Of a DNA stretch of 64,000 nt, positions 48,353-62,469 are shown piece after piece. Each line of letters begins with the position of its first letter. The stretch's first letter is position 1. This DNA is from Phytoseiulus persimilis (Eukaryota; Arthropoda; Arachnida; Mesostigmata; Phytoseiidae): the NCBI GenBank assembly GCA_037576195.1, contig CM075101.1:36766001-36830000 (forward strand), in the 5' to 3' direction. Below the pieces are notes generated by a model, which worked only from the letters and a program-made list of their open reading frames with translations, was not told the DNA's origin and made no database searches. The position numbers were made by a program, and so were the translations under genes.

Positions 48353-51300
48353 TCTCCTTCATTCTCACGGGCCCGAACTCCGGGAACCGATCCCGTGGTG
48401 CGACGTCGACGATCGTCCTGCGTGTATAACAACACCGCGAGGACCCTCCGCACACCCGCTGGCGACTCAAGAACAAACACACAAGCCATTAGCAAACAAG
48501 GGAGCTACGGGAAGTTGGTTCCCAGAGGTATCGCCCACGCACCCTTCCGACGAGAGCGCTGAGCAGAGGCTTCACAACACTCGTAGAAATCCGGGAGAAA
48601 CCGTGACCCGTTTCAAGGAGTTCAGCTCCCGGAGATCAAACGAATGTGGGGATCAGGGCACTGATCTTCAGAGCGGAGAGTTTCCCCGGCTGTCACTCGA
48701 TCCGAAAGTCGCTGGAAGTTTCAAGAAAGAAACCGGGAGCCAAGTGTTTGAACTCGGCCCCGTCCGACATCCTGAGTGTCCTCCCGCGACTCCTCTGATT
48801 GCGTCCGGGAGAAGAATTCAAGGGACTTTTGCTCGGCGCCGTGTTGATCATCAAGTCCGAGCGTCACTTCTTCACATGCGACGATTCGCAAGCCCGAACG
48901 TCCGGGTGTCCAACGGACCGTCTGACTCCGCAGGCTGATCCAGTGAAAACCCCGGGCGGGCCGCCGTCGCTTCTCAGGACACTGGAGCGAGTCCCTGTGC
49001 GGCCAGCTGTCTCGCCGTCTGACTGACAGCCAGTCGGTGCGAGAGGCGGGGCGACGGACGGACGTTCGTTGATTCCTCCGTCGGACGCTTGCTCTGTTTC
49101 TCCGCCGTCTCTGGCTCGCCCACGTAGTTTTTTTTTCCAGAGGGCGAGCTAAGTAAGTTGTCTTGAGCCGCTAATCCGAGAGAAGATCAGCAGAAACAGA
49201 GAACAAACGGAGCCTGGCCGACTGCAGTCGCAACAAACGAAAGGACGTCGACGGCGCAGCCGGGAAGGAAAACGAACAACAACGACGTCGACGCCGGCTG
49301 CAATGACGGTGGCAGCGAACCAGCTGCAGTCAGGCCAGCGGTGGGACAGGCTGGCAAGCAGGACACCCGACAGCTTCGAAGATAGATGATGGTGTTGCAC
49401 AGTGGAAGCAGCTTACTCTTAATGACCGAAGCTCTCGGGGCATTACCAGCAAGACCACCATCGTCGCTGACAACAACAGCAATACCATCAACAACAGCAA
49501 AGACTAGAAGAGGGGCTGCCGTCATACGCTCCCCTCCCGCCCGGTCTTGGGAGAACAGTTTCCTCAGAGTTCTGTGCCCTCCCGCATCAAACCCTTTGAA
49601 GTCGGACGCGCCCCTCACAGGGCTTTTGTGGAGGTAGAGGTTGCTGCGACAGAGGTTGCCGAAACTTCTGACACGTGGGAAAACAAAAACAGGCTCAGAC
49701 AAACGTACGCGCAGACGGACGCGGAGCTTCGACTCCGGGACACTAGCCCTCAGCAAAGTTTACGAGCGCCTGCTGCTGCTTTCAACTTCGGTTTTACAAC
49801 ATGCTACAAGCCTCCGCTCCGAGATTGTGCACGTTGCTCTATCGACGGCTCGCACGCTCGTCTGCCGCTCCGTCCGCCGTCCGGACCTTTGTCGTACATC
49901 AAACGGTAATCGATTGGAGTCGCGGCCGCCCGCCCGCTATCCATTCCTCATTTCCGTTACGTTACTCTTCTCATTCCTGCTTCGAGCTCTGAATTCCTCT
50001 CAGAAAACTCGCAGGGTTCTCCAGAGTCCTTTCCCGAGCTCCGGGAAGCCCCCGCGAGGCTGTTGGGTCGTCAATGAGAGACGGAAATCAAGTCGATCAC
50101 CAGACTGGCATCCGCTAGGTGACTCCGTCTGCGCAAGACTCCATAAAAATCGACAGATTCAATGATGAGTCCCAGAATCGCGTTTCAGGCAGGGATGGCG
50201 AGAGAAAGTCTCGTTCAGGGTTTTTTGATTGGTTGAGGCGACTTCTCCGACTCCGGTCGGCACCTTTCGCATGACTCGAGGATTTTCTTCTGCGCAGTGT
50301 TCTCCAGGCCCATAGGATCTGCGCCTTGGAACAAGCTGTGCGCGGCCGAAACTCGGGGGGTTGTCAGAGCTCTCACAAGAGGAGCGCCGTGTCGCCACTC
50401 TCAGCGGTGTCGACACGAGTTTCATCAACTCCGCGCCGCCGACCACGATCGGATCATTCGGTTCATGTCTGCTAACTTTATGGTTTCGCGGCCGTGCTGT
50501 TTGTCTGACTCTCTGTTGGCCCGTTTTCCTCTGGACTGGTCGAGTGCGTAACTTGGCACTCTGCCTTATGAAAGCTGCCGTTGGTTTTAGTTATGGACAA
50601 CATTAGATTAAGCGTAATAGAATTTGCTGCTCTGCTGCTGTGTGGTCAGAACTGCTGAGATGGGTGCAGATGGCGTCTGTGCGCTAAATAATGGCCGACC
50701 TTTTCTTCTGAGAGATAAAAACCTCAGTCCGATCTCTGGGGACTCCCTTCTAGCACCCCTTCGCTCGAGTTATCGTAATTTCGTCGTCGACTCACGACGA
50801 ACACGTCGTCCATTGTCTTGACACCACAAGAATCACTCATCGCTCGTCCGTCAGCTCGCCAGCGTCTCCGCTCCCCCGAACTTCCTCCTGATAGCCGCTC
50901 CTCTCCTCCGAGCCAACGCACTCAATGAATCGACCGGGAGCAAAGTGCGATAACGCCGCTGTTACATGGTAGTAGTTTCTTTTTTTCTCGGCGTCCTGAG
51001 AACCGTCCCATACGTCTCGAGTCCGGTGCGGAAGGGCTCATAAATCTTTTCGGCGGATTCCGGCGTCTGTTACCAGAATGATTGAACTTGAAGAGGCAGG
51101 TGCCGCCTTGCACGAATGTACTGAGCGAGAGGCTCGGGCGAAGAGTGCGCCGCACCTTGTATTCGGCGGCCGGCAGGCTGCCTCGTTCAAGTGACAAGTG
51201 GGACAAATTGATCGGCGACCGTGTGACCAATGGCGGCAGTTTCGATGTCCTACTTGTTGGGCGGACGCCCCTCGTGAGCCATTCGGCCCACTACCTGACG

Positions 51301-54300
51301 GGATTATGGCGGGTCATCCATACTTCATAATCCGGCGCGATTTATGCATAGCCACGGCAATACCCACGGCGGCCACGGGGTTTTATCGCCGATCAACGTC
51401 GACAACGAATGAGAACGACGATGCGAACGAACCCTCGACAGGAGAGGGGAGATCTGAACGAGAAACGAGCGTCTCGAAGTTTGAGTAGTGTTCGATCTCG
51501 TCAACTTTTATTTCTTGTGCGTCATCTCGTGACGGGCCCGGCCGTAAATCAAGAGCCGCACTTTTCGGCGCCGACGAGCAAACGATGACCCCAAACTTCC
51601 ACCTCATTCAAGGGATTAGGAGCTGTGCTTGTCCGCGCTCTTGTCGAGCTCTACCATCCCGGGCCCATGCAGAATGACCGCGACCTCAATCAAGGCGAAG
51701 CGACTCGGGCCGCGCCAGCGAGCGAGCATGCAACAATGTACAACTTTTTACAACATCAATCTCGGAGTCCAAACATGGCTGCAACAGTGGGCAGTGCCAA
51801 GTTCATCTCTCTAAAGCGCTCCAAGCGTTAGTCGAGCTTTTGTCATCCGTTGTGAGCCGCTTCTTTTCGAAATCGAGTTGTGGGGAGATGTGAACCAGGT
51901 TCTCACATTCCGATACTGTTCACTAACGCCCGCGATGGATTCATTCTGAGTTCGCCCGAAGTTCCTCGACTCTGATACGGGTCTCCGCTCCTGAAGATCC
52001 GCTGATTCCTCAGCCACTGGGTCCTGGATAACCTCGAGATTCACGATGGCCACATGCGCCTGAGTTCCGAGCACCGACTTTGACACATCTTTAGAAGGTT
52101 ACGCTGGTTGACACAGCGACTTAAATCCATAATTAATGAACGCTAGTCCGCCAGGTCTGGACATCAATTAGTTTCAGGCCCATTATATGGGCTTGCGAGT
52201 TGCAGCAGGCTTTGGAGGCCTACTCCGGAGCCGGACCTAATAGCTCATGAAGGTCAAGAAGCTCAAGGAAGCTTCCTTCATACTCCTCCCGAAAGCAGTC
52301 GTTTTTGCCTAGTCGACAGAGGAAGCGTTGTTTCTTGGGCCTACATCTGTCCGAAAAGGAGAACAGGCCGTATTAGCGTCGAATTGTGCCTCCCTCTTTG
52401 ACTCCTCAGCTCTCTCCACAATCTCGGCCGCTTGCCGTTCGTCATTCGACGCAACCCGTCCAGAGGAGCTCCAATATTTCACTTTAGACCTTGTTCCAAC
52501 TGGGGAGGCATGCCTTGCCGCAAGTCGGTCAGATTTGACGCGCAGCATTGTTGGAAGCGTGTTGTGCAATAAGTTGTCGAGTTTCTTCAATTCCTTTCCA
52601 ACCGTATCTGCCCAACTCCTCTATTTGCTCGAGAGGATGTTCCTCCTTCAGCTGCGGTAACATACAACCGTAGAAGCGGATGGCTCGACTCTGTCGGTCC
52701 GCTGTAACAGTTCAAGCACAAGACGAATGCAGCTGCGGCGAGCGAAATTGTTGCTCGAGCCTGTGACTCCGAAAGCTTTCAACGAGATGGAGCAGGCAGA
52801 AGAATCGTTCAAAGAAGAACAATACAGAGAGGAGAATAGTGGACTCTGGAGAGTATATGATAGAGTAGAATTGAATGAACGACTCACTCACTCGCTGTTT
52901 TTTTCGTTCGCTCTGCCGGTTGCTCGCTCACTGCTGACTCTCGAGCCGAGTTGGGAGCCCAGGCAGCCAAAGCCAGCAGCCTTTGTGAAAATAACATTTT
53001 GCTTCAAAACCTCGACGCACGCTGGAATAGCTCGGCTGGCGGGCTGTCTCTGTGTGATCCTCGGTCGCTTTTCTGCCCGTGTGCCAAGCTGCTTGGTCGG
53101 TCGGATGTTTGGTGGTGGTGCTGCTGCTGCTCAGGAATTGCAGGATCCCTGAAGCGGGAAGCTGCTAAAGGCCGCCGCTGCAACCAACGAAGTCTTTCTC
53201 CGAAAGGAGGAGGTTTCATCTTTCTTCTTTTGTCCGTTACACACTCCTCCCATCACTGGCACCAGCCAACTCTAAGCCCTTCGCCGGTTGAAAATCCTTT
53301 TTCCAGAGGACAAGTCTACCGAGCAGGGAGGTGGCTGGATAGACCGACCGACCGACCTACAGCACTCCACGTAGATGGTGGCGTCGACGCTATCTGCCCA
53401 GTCCGAGTGTTTGCTGGAAACCCCGAGTGAACTGGATGCCTGGAGAGCGCAGTCTCGAACCGGTGTCCGACGATTTGCGATTATCTCTGTCCCCCTGAAT
53501 CAGGATCATGAACCGGATCTGAAGGTGATAGAGATGATGAACAAGGACGAAGATCTGCTGCCCGATCCGAGAACTCTGACGACTCGGTTTGGAGTGCGTG
53601 GAAGTCCATCGTGATGATTCGAGCATCAATCCCAGGCGAGGGAGATAAGCACTTGATTCAACGTCCAATAGAAGTCCGTTGCGCGAGAACAAAGCGGGGA
53701 CACGCGGGGTGAAAAACGAAAAAAAAAGTATATTGAGGGAGGATGTTCGAGAACACAGCAGGCGTAGGAGCTTCAGGATGCCCCGCTTGGGTGAGATTTG
53801 TATTGAGCCCCGCACAAAAATAGCATCAACTGGACCCGATAAGATAACGACGCTCGCACAATGAGAGGAACGAATCCGTCCTCACTTTCGATGCGACCAT
53901 CAGATTCGGCCGGCGGAGTTCACTGTTTGACTCCGACCGCGGAAGTGGCGAGCGAAGCGGTTACGGAACACGGTAATGGATGAGACGGATCCGTCCGAAT
54001 CTCCACGTGATGACGTTTGCCGAGCATTATGTAAATGACCCGAGCATGGGGTGATTGACATTTTGGAGCTTCCGCGGGAATTCATTCGAAACGAAAGTCA
54101 CGCCATGATCAATTTCATCACGTATGGAGAGCTGGAATCCATCTCCCGGTAGTTCCGGACCTTGTGGAGTTGTTCGTCAACGGTCGATGAAGGATACGAT
54201 CGGAGGTCGTAACGATTCGAGCGAAGTGCGGGTGATGATCTGTCTCAGCTGCTTCCAACCCGCCGACATCCAGAACGGGTTCGCAGTCGGAACGGCATCG

Positions 54301-57278
54301 ACAGGAAATTCCTCCCCAGCAAAAGGAACGCATGCACCGAACCGCTGCGCCGAATGCGCCGTGTGCCAGGAGCTTCCACTCGAGACACATGTTATTTTAC
54401 GTCTGAACTGAACGTTCCTCATGTCGGGATCACATTATCACAGCCACGAATCGAGTGCGATGGCCTCAGGAGCGACAACAAAACGGCACTCGAGCGCAAC
54501 ATGATATCCTAATTAGCGATGAAAGGCGGAGCGGAAACGATAACGGAAGTTGGAGCGTCAGTTCGAACGCTCCTATCGTTCGCCGCTCCCGCGGTGCGAG
54601 TTACTCATCAGACCACGCTCCACTTCATCGCAGTCGGTTGTTCCGCGACATGAGTAGAGCCTGGAAGTTCAGGAAACGTGGGTGGATGTATGGAAAAGAG
54701 TCTGATGTCTGCATCTTTCCAGGCTCCTTGGCAACCAGACACTATTCATCCTTTTTCATCGGTCTGCTCCTTTGGATTGTGCGTCCAGGTCGGATCTATG
54801 GATGATGAACATTGACAAGCGCGCAAAGTTCCAGGCATTGGTAAAAGGGCATGAACCGACTAAAACCGTAGGCGAAGTCACATTGCGACGATGCTGGTGG
54901 AGCGGCTACCCGAAAGTTTGTCCGACAGACCAACGTCGAAAACCCCACCACAATAACCGGCAGAGCCGAGCAGGCGCCACGTCGCAACATTTTTTGAGGA
55001 GCTGGAAAGGGAATTCGTCGAGGTTCTAGGTTTTATCAGATCACGCAGAGTCCTCGTGGAATAAACAAACCATGCATGCCGCCGGAAACCTCACTTCAGA
55101 ACATCGTTCGCCGGAGCCTCTTCCCTCACCATGGGCCTCGGGGTTCTGAACCCCGCGTAATTTTCGCCCAGCTCCACTCGTCGAGTTTGATCTTTGGATC
55201 ACTGCCTTCTTGGACCTCCCTTGAGTTCCTCCGCTCTCATTTGAGCTCGCCCAAGTCGCAGTGAACGTCAAACATCTTTTTTCATGCGCCGCCGGTGAGA
55301 TTACGTTCCACTAGCACCGCCAGCAGCAGCACCGCTCACGGGCGGATATGCCACAATCAAGAAACGACCCGAAAGAGCCAGGGGCCGTCTTCCCGCCATC
55401 CGGCAAGCAAATGACTGACACTTTGGAGTAGTCGAGCGGAATCGAGAGGAGGGTCCCATTATTTCCAGCCGTGTCGTTCTTCCGACCAAACGGAAAAGGA
55501 GAAAATCATTGTCTATTCCAGCTACTCTTCTAAATCCTCTCAGATCGGGCGGCACGAACGACGGACGTCGATCGGGAGGAGAGACAGTCGGATTCGCGCG
55601 GAAGGCGGAGCAAGAAATTGCCAAAGTGTAATAAATTTTTGATTCGCCCTTCGAACGTTCGAGGTAGCCATTATACTTGATGGAGATATGGAGCGACGAG
55701 TGAGCTGGGGTCGAGGAAGACGACCTCATACTAGCACCCGGGGAAAAAGAAAAGATTCGGGAAAGAATCGAAGCGGGAAAAAATAAATTTAATGGCGAGA
55801 TCGACGGGAACAGCGCTCGGCGGAGGGATCTCAGCGGAGGTGCGACGGTGAAGAAGGGCACTGCCGACGGAATCAGGACCGGGGCCTAGGTCCAGCCACC
55901 GCGGTTTTCGACTCGCGGCTCCGATCTCGACCGTGGGTAGCCGTTCTGACAGAGTTGTGGAGTTACCGGAAAATTCTATCCTCGGGTAGCTGTCCGAGCG
56001 CCCTCCTGGTTGATCCGTCCGGCGTTATGGTCTCGATGGTTTGAGGATCGTCCGACCGTTTTCCACGATCGTCCGCCGCTGGACGGAGGCCGTGCCCGCC
56101 ACAGGAATCAGGAGAGATATGGGGTTCCGAAACGTTGGTCGCTGGTTCGCAGGCAGACCACGTCGATGTCCTTCAGCTGACTAACGGCGTGCTCGGTCTT
56201 CCCGGGTGGTGCGGCTTGAGCTACGAGTTGGGCCAAGGTGGGTTTGCGAGTCGAAGCTCTTCTCAACATTCTTCCGAACACAGGGAACGGGAGAAAACGC
56301 AGGAAGTCGAAGAGCGGGGAAGGGTCTGTGCTTCCATAAGTTTTGATTATTTATTTGTCCTTCGAGAGCTGTCAGGGGTGCAAATGATGCTGGAGTGTGA
56401 AAGCGGCCTTAGTAGACTGGCGGCGGCGGCGGCGCTAGACGATCTTCCGGCGTCTCTTCGTTCCGTCAGCTCCCGTCTCAGTCGTTCCCGTCTTCCCTCT
56501 TGAACTCCCTCACGGAGCAGCCAGACTGCCTCCCAGCTCCGCCAAGTGCAGCAGCTCAAGGAGTTTCACGGTGCCGCTCCAGAGACCCATATATCTCCTG
56601 GGCGTTATCGTCGACTTTATAAGTTTATCGCCTCCGAGCAGCTCGGCGCCGCTGTTATTGCTGTTGTTCTAAGAGCACACAGTGTTTGCATGACACCTCT
56701 CTGTGAGGGTCACAGGTCAGAGTTCCGTCGAGCCGGACCTGGAAATTCGCGCCCGACACGTCGCCGGCGCCACACAGTCGGGGAAAGAAGTCAGCTCCGG
56801 AAATCTCCTCCTCTGGGTGTGCTCCAAGTTGCGGAGGAGAATAATGTCCGAGAACCATCCGTGGCAATTCCATCGATTCGACACAACTATGTGTCGCGAA
56901 TTTAGTATCGGCTCGGCTAGGAATGCCTCATAAATATCGCCAGCTGTCAAGAAGGATCTCAAGTTTCGATCGCCTCGTCGAACACGTTCGAGGACATGGA
57001 ATCATCGATTCGTCGTCGACATTCAAGCGTTTCCTATAGCTCCGCTCGCGCCGACAGATCTTTTATCAACTTTCTTGCCGCCTTGAGCTGCGTAGCCATC
57101 GTCCCTGATGCAGTGCGGAAAGTTGGCACATCACCAATGAGCTCTAGTTCAACGCTCGTGGAGTGTGTTCGCAGTGAGCGTATGAACATAGTTGAGGATA
57201 CCGCTTCCTTCGAGCTCCGGCCCATGAACGGAGCCCACATTTTCAGAGCGGAATCGAAACGCCATCAACGTTTTTTTG

Positions 57279-57301
57279 CCCCCCCCCCCCCCCCCCCCCC
57301 C
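57279..57301. repeat. C23 homopolymer
   Basis: Twenty-three C in a row, preceded by T7 and a G. It is the longest homopolymer in the window; its exact length may be uncertain in the assembly. Confidence 0.9.
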
Positions 57302-58757
57302 TGGGGTCTCTGCGAATTTCCAAGGTCTGCATCCACCTCCGTCGACTGGAGTGGCGGCTGGCGTCCTTTCAGCCTTCCCAAGAGATGGGGCTTCATAGTT
57401 CGCGGGAAAGCACGAGCATTACGCCGTTCGTTCGCGGGGATCTCTCAACCAATCAGGAGGGAAGGAGTCGGAGTCAAAAAAACATGCTTCGAGGGTGGAA
57501 TCCGGAGAGGACGGGAGGAGCGACCAAAGAGAATTCCAAAGCGGACCGACCGGAACCTTGAGCTTTGAGCCCGAGCCGGCCCAACCAGAATAGGGATTCT
57601 CGGTTGAGGCAAGCGGCTAGCCACAGGCGGATAACAGACGTGGGAGATAAGCAAACGAACGCGAACGTCTCCCGAGGGACCTCAGGCGCTACGTCGGACT
57701 CTCGAGCCGAATAGATAGCAAGTCCTATTCGACCCCGCTCGGAGGGGAGAACACATCTATCAAAATGGAGTTAACTGGAATCACGCATCCCCTCACGTTT
57801 CATCAATATCGTTTTGCGACGGAACGAGCTGCGGTAGCCGTCTCGGAACGACGTGGGCTCCTGAGCTCACACAGGACTCGCCGGTGCTCGAGGAGCGGTT
57901 CTGGGTCGCTTCACTAAGAACCGGACTCGACGACTTCCGACGAGCAACTCGGGCACGGAAATTCAGCTCCGACTGTTCGAGTTGAATTAAAATTCAAACA
58001 AGCCAGCGATGCGGAAACGCAGAGCGGATCCAAGCTAGGAAATGACTAGGATGTGCCCCTTCGTCTCGGCAGCTTTTTCCATGGCGTGATATCGGGACCC
58101 CAATCGGAACCCTTCCGAAAGGCGATCGGCAGGGCAGCTGGTCTTTCCAGAGCTACAGGACACCTCAGAGCGCTGAGAGAGCTTTCAGAACCGGCGCCGG
58201 CAGATCCCCCTCGCTCGAGACGTCACGGCGGGAGGGCAAGCACGCCCCGACTGTCCTGAGCGATTGAGGGATCAAATGATGATGATGAGATAACCAACGA
58301 AGGTCGGACAAACTGCAGATACCAAGCACGAGATGCACGAGGCGGGCAATATGAACGAAGCGACGAGCGTTCCCTGTTGATAGCTTCCTGAGCGGAGATC
58401 ATTCCGAACAGCTGTGAGACGAAGCTGTTCTGAATCCGAATAGAGGAAGCGTGCGAGCCAAGTACCGGGCGTGCGAAGAGCCGGGGAATCGCGGCGGGTT
58501 CCTGCCAAGCTGCCCGAACGAAATGACCATGGGAACGAGTCTGAGGGCGTAAGAGTCAGAGCTCTCGAGAAGCAGCACCGGTCGACGCAGAGTTGTCGCT
58601 GTTGATGCAGCCGCCGCTCACGGTTAGCGCCCCCCAAGAGAGCACGGAAGGGGCCTCGCGAAAACGCGCCAAATGGAGCGAGAGAAAAACACGGGATGCG
58701 CGGCAATCGAAGGGAAGTGTTCAGCGGTGGTTGCGTGGATATTAAATGGAAGCGACT

Positions 58758-58769
58758 GGGGGGGGGGGG
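58758..58769. repeat. G12 homopolymer
   Basis: Twelve G in a row on the plus strand. Confidence 0.95.
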
Positions 58770-60844
58770 TGCGGAAATTGAATGAACTCTTTATCTTATA
58801 GACAGACGCGAGCGTGCAAGCGTACCTCTTCCGCGCGGGGCTCCGCATGCCCGGCCCCGCTCGGATGGCTGAGTGATGGATTCCCCGCCGCGTTTATTCT
58901 TCGAGTAGCGGAAAGACGGGCAGAAGAAGGAGGAGATAATAAACGGCGGGAGCTGCGCCGTGCGAGCCAATCGTCGTATCTGGTGAGAGCAACCTGCCCT
59001 GCTCCCCGGCCACAGAGTGAAGATATCGGTTCTGTAGCTCCAACTTTCTGTCACCACCGCCTGTCACAGGGGTCTCCGTCAGAACTTCGGAGTTTCTCGT
59101 TGGGCACAGAGCGACGAGCACATTCCCCCCGACCCCCCTCTTCAAGAAGTCGTCTCGAACCTTTGTTCACTGAAGGTTCGGATCCGATCGACATCCACCG
59201 ATCTGATGGAGACCGGAAGATGCTCCGAATCGTTGGAGGCGCTCGCTTCGGAACAGGCATGTGTCGGGGTTCGATGAAATCATTAGAGCTCCGCCAGCAC
59301 AGCCTCGTCCCCGGCCTACTTGAAGCTTATTAGCAGTGGATTGAGCAATCCGATGCGACTAGACGGGCGAACGGGAAGGACGCGTCATCTGCAAGAGGAG
59401 CAAGTGCCCATTTGTCTGGATTATCCCGGCTGACTGGGAACGTGAATAAGACGTCAAGAGTAGTAAGCAGTTCCCCTTTGCGCTCAGCCCGAGCGAGCAC
59501 TGGGTCATGAGCCCCGAAAGCGCTTCCCGGTGCACTTCGCTCGGAACGAGCGAAATACCGCTGCTGCAGTAGAGCCGAAATATGGGCAACAACGAAGTAT
59601 TCTGCGCGGTCGCAACGGGCAACTCCTCTTGTTGCAACCTGAAGTCGGGAGGTGGCAGCCACAACCCGGCGTGAAGGAGCTGTCGGTGAGAGACGCCGTT
59701 CGGAGCTCGTTGTGGAACGATCCGACGCATGTCCGAGATCATCTCATCGGATGGGAGCTGCGTTTCGTCACGCTGGAGACGCCCTGTCGAGCAGCCAGTC
59801 AATAGGGGAACTCGGTACGTAATTCGAGTGTAGTGCGAGCCATGATTCAAAGTCGGGTCCGTGAAGCAATGGAACCGTAATCAGAGATCAGAGCGGTCGA
59901 ATCAATCCCGTCTCGATTCGGCCGAAGCCTCGACCACTGTTGCGTCACTAAGGTTCGCAGTCGACGTTATTATCACCTTTGCATCTACCGATATACGCTC
60001 CGGGGAGTTCCGAGGTTTACCTTGTGACGAGGTGAGGAAGGACGCCCACGGCCAATCGGGCGAAGGCGGTGGCGCGTCGCGCGGATGTCTTCCGTTTCTT
60101 TGTGGAATTGAGGGAAACATTCCTCTCATAGAATCGCGAACAGCCGCTCCGATACGACTGGCCCGCCCGGCTGCGCTGACAACAAATGTTTACATTCGAA
60201 GTGAATATACCATATGGCAGCCAGCTCGTATGTTGTGACCTTCCAACTGCGAGCTGTTCACGTTGAACATCAATGCGTATTCATGATCGTATGTGTGTAT
60301 GGCGCAGACATCACTGACGCGAGACACGGGGAGTGATCGCATGTCTCCTCCAGAGGTTTGTTGGTATCCATCCGAGCCGAGCGGAGCTTCCCGGAGCGCG
60401 GAAGTTCCGAATATTCATTGTTTTCGGATACTTCGGTAGGCGGAGACGGCAGGCAACCATGATCGGAATATAGGGAGCAAGGAGGCAAAAACGGCTTGAG
60501 CGAGTTTACAACGCTCTCGGTCGCACTTTGTCCCGAACTTAGCGCCCAACTCCTTTGAACAGGCTGCTAACGCCGTGCCGCCTTCAACTAACATTGTTCT
60601 AAGGCTTCCCCGCTCGCTGTTTCGCCCCGCACCGGGAGGAAAACTCGGCTTCCATCAGGCGGAATAGGGGAGGGACGAGCGCAACGACTGGGGGCTGTTG
60701 TCATTCACGTCGTTCACCTCCGCGTCTTTGTGCGTAAACTCTCTGGTGGCATCTATCGACAAGGATTCTCCCGGCGTATTTCGTGTTCAAGGAGAACAGA
60801 ACAAGTTCAGCTACCCGCGATCCGAGTCTTCCTCTCGAGCAGCT

Positions 60845-60858
60845 CCCCCCCCCCCCCC
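60845..60858. repeat. C14 homopolymer
   Basis: Fourteen C in a row on the plus strand. Confidence 0.95.
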
Positions 60859-61160
60859 GCCCGTCAGTTCCCCTCGAAATTCTCCATTCCGTCTGCTCGG
60901 TCCGAGTTCTTCTCCATTATTTCAACTAGGCTTCTGTGAGCTCATGTTTAGTCTCCTCTCGAAAGCCCCTCAAGTCCCTTCCAGCTCTCCTCCGAACTCT
61001 CCCTTTCAGACCCTTCTGTGCGTCCCTTCGCCCGGCTTCCCAGGCTAAAGGATTCCCTGGTAAACTTTTGGATTGGTTTCACCAATTCCCTGCCTTTCAT
61101 CCGCTCCTCCGCGCGTCGACGGGCGCTCCAGACGGGCTCGCTCGGCGTGTGTCCGTCTCC

Positions 61161-61184
61161 CTGTCTGTCTGTCTGTCTCTCTGT
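61161..61184. repeat. CTGT microsatellite
   Basis: Four CTGT units followed by CTCTCTGT, an imperfect tetranucleotide tract. Confidence 0.9.
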
Positions 61185-62457
61185 TCGCCTGTCGCCTTCT
61201 GGCTGGATGGAAGGCTCGCTTGTGAGCGCAGAGCCTTTTGTTATGCAGAATAGAAGGGTGGATTGTGGAATGGATTGATGAGTGATGGATGAATAGCGAG
61301 CACCGCCTGGGCCACCGCTCCGTAGCGTTTCGGAACCGATTCACGCCGCATTCCCTCTCTCTTCCTCAACTTGCTCCTTCCGATGCGCGTGTTCCGGCGG
61401 GAACGGGATTCATGGAAACTCTTCATCTGTATGTAGGTTACGTTATGACTTGACTTCGGTAGGCTTGTTCCGCCACCTTCGGATGCCCATCCCTCTCCGC
61501 GCCCCCAACGCCTCACCGACGCACGCGGAATGACGTGGCCGAAACTCGTCCTATTTCTCGTTACTCCCTTGATCCTTGACGGAATGGTGACTGAGAGAAG
61601 GCGCCCACGGGTAGCGCGGATGACCCTTCTCTACGGGAAGCCAAAGAGCTCTCAGATGCTCATCCCATTCTCTCTCCCCGCTGCGCGCTCCCTCCCCCAG
61701 GTCTCCCGTCTGAGTCTTTGTGCTATTTTCCCGAGGACGCAGCGTCGACCGCCTCGTTCCAGGCACGAACGAGGGATCTCTCTAGGAAAGCTTTCCAACT
61801 TTCTCCAACCCTGAGCGATCCTGGACGCTCCGCCGGTCTTCTCGATGCCGCACGCCGCGAGGGATTCGAGCAAACTTTGGCTTTCTCCCCTTTTGAAACT
61901 TTTGATACCTTTCATCGCCGCTGTTTCCCCAATCGCTCATATATCCGTCGTTCGATACCACATTTCGTCCATCCCTCGGACCTTCTCATCAATCCATCCA
62001 TTGGTCGAATAGGTTCCGAGGATCCAGCGTTCGTTTTCTTCCGAAAATGTCCGACGCGGTCCCCCGCGATGACGGTGGTGACTATCGCCCCAACATTTCT
62101 CAAGGCGATGGACGTTTCCGCCCGAGGAAGCCAGGCTTTCAACCGGATTTTCGATCGACTCTCCACCCCTCTCCCAAGGACGAGTTCTTCTAGATTTTGG
62201 TTTTGATTCGATCACAGAACTCCCGACCAAGACCTGGACATTGATGGAGCTCGAATCGAACATCAGCAGCAACGGTTTTTGTTTCAGGCAATATTCCATC
62301 CTGTGATGCATGGTCTGTGGAGCTTTCGGAGCACTCAAACGAGTATCCTGTGGAGTCCACACAGGAGACTGTTCAGACGAGAGAGGAAAGATGAGATAAA
62401 TTCAGAGAGAAAGAGAGGGACACCGAGGAAAAGAGAAGGAGGGAGAGAAATTAGGGT

Positions 62458-62469
62458 GGGGGGGGGGGG
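62458..62469. repeat. G12 homopolymer
   Basis: Twelve G in a row inside a purine-rich stretch (about 62385-62485) dominated by GAGA and GGAA. Confidence 0.95.

Noticed and set aside
49149..49756. Minus-strand hydrophobic frames as a nested gene or first exon
   Set aside because: Low-complexity DNA rich in GAC/AAC triplets. The hydrophobic runs arise from GTT/GTC repeats, and no consistent splice model was found.
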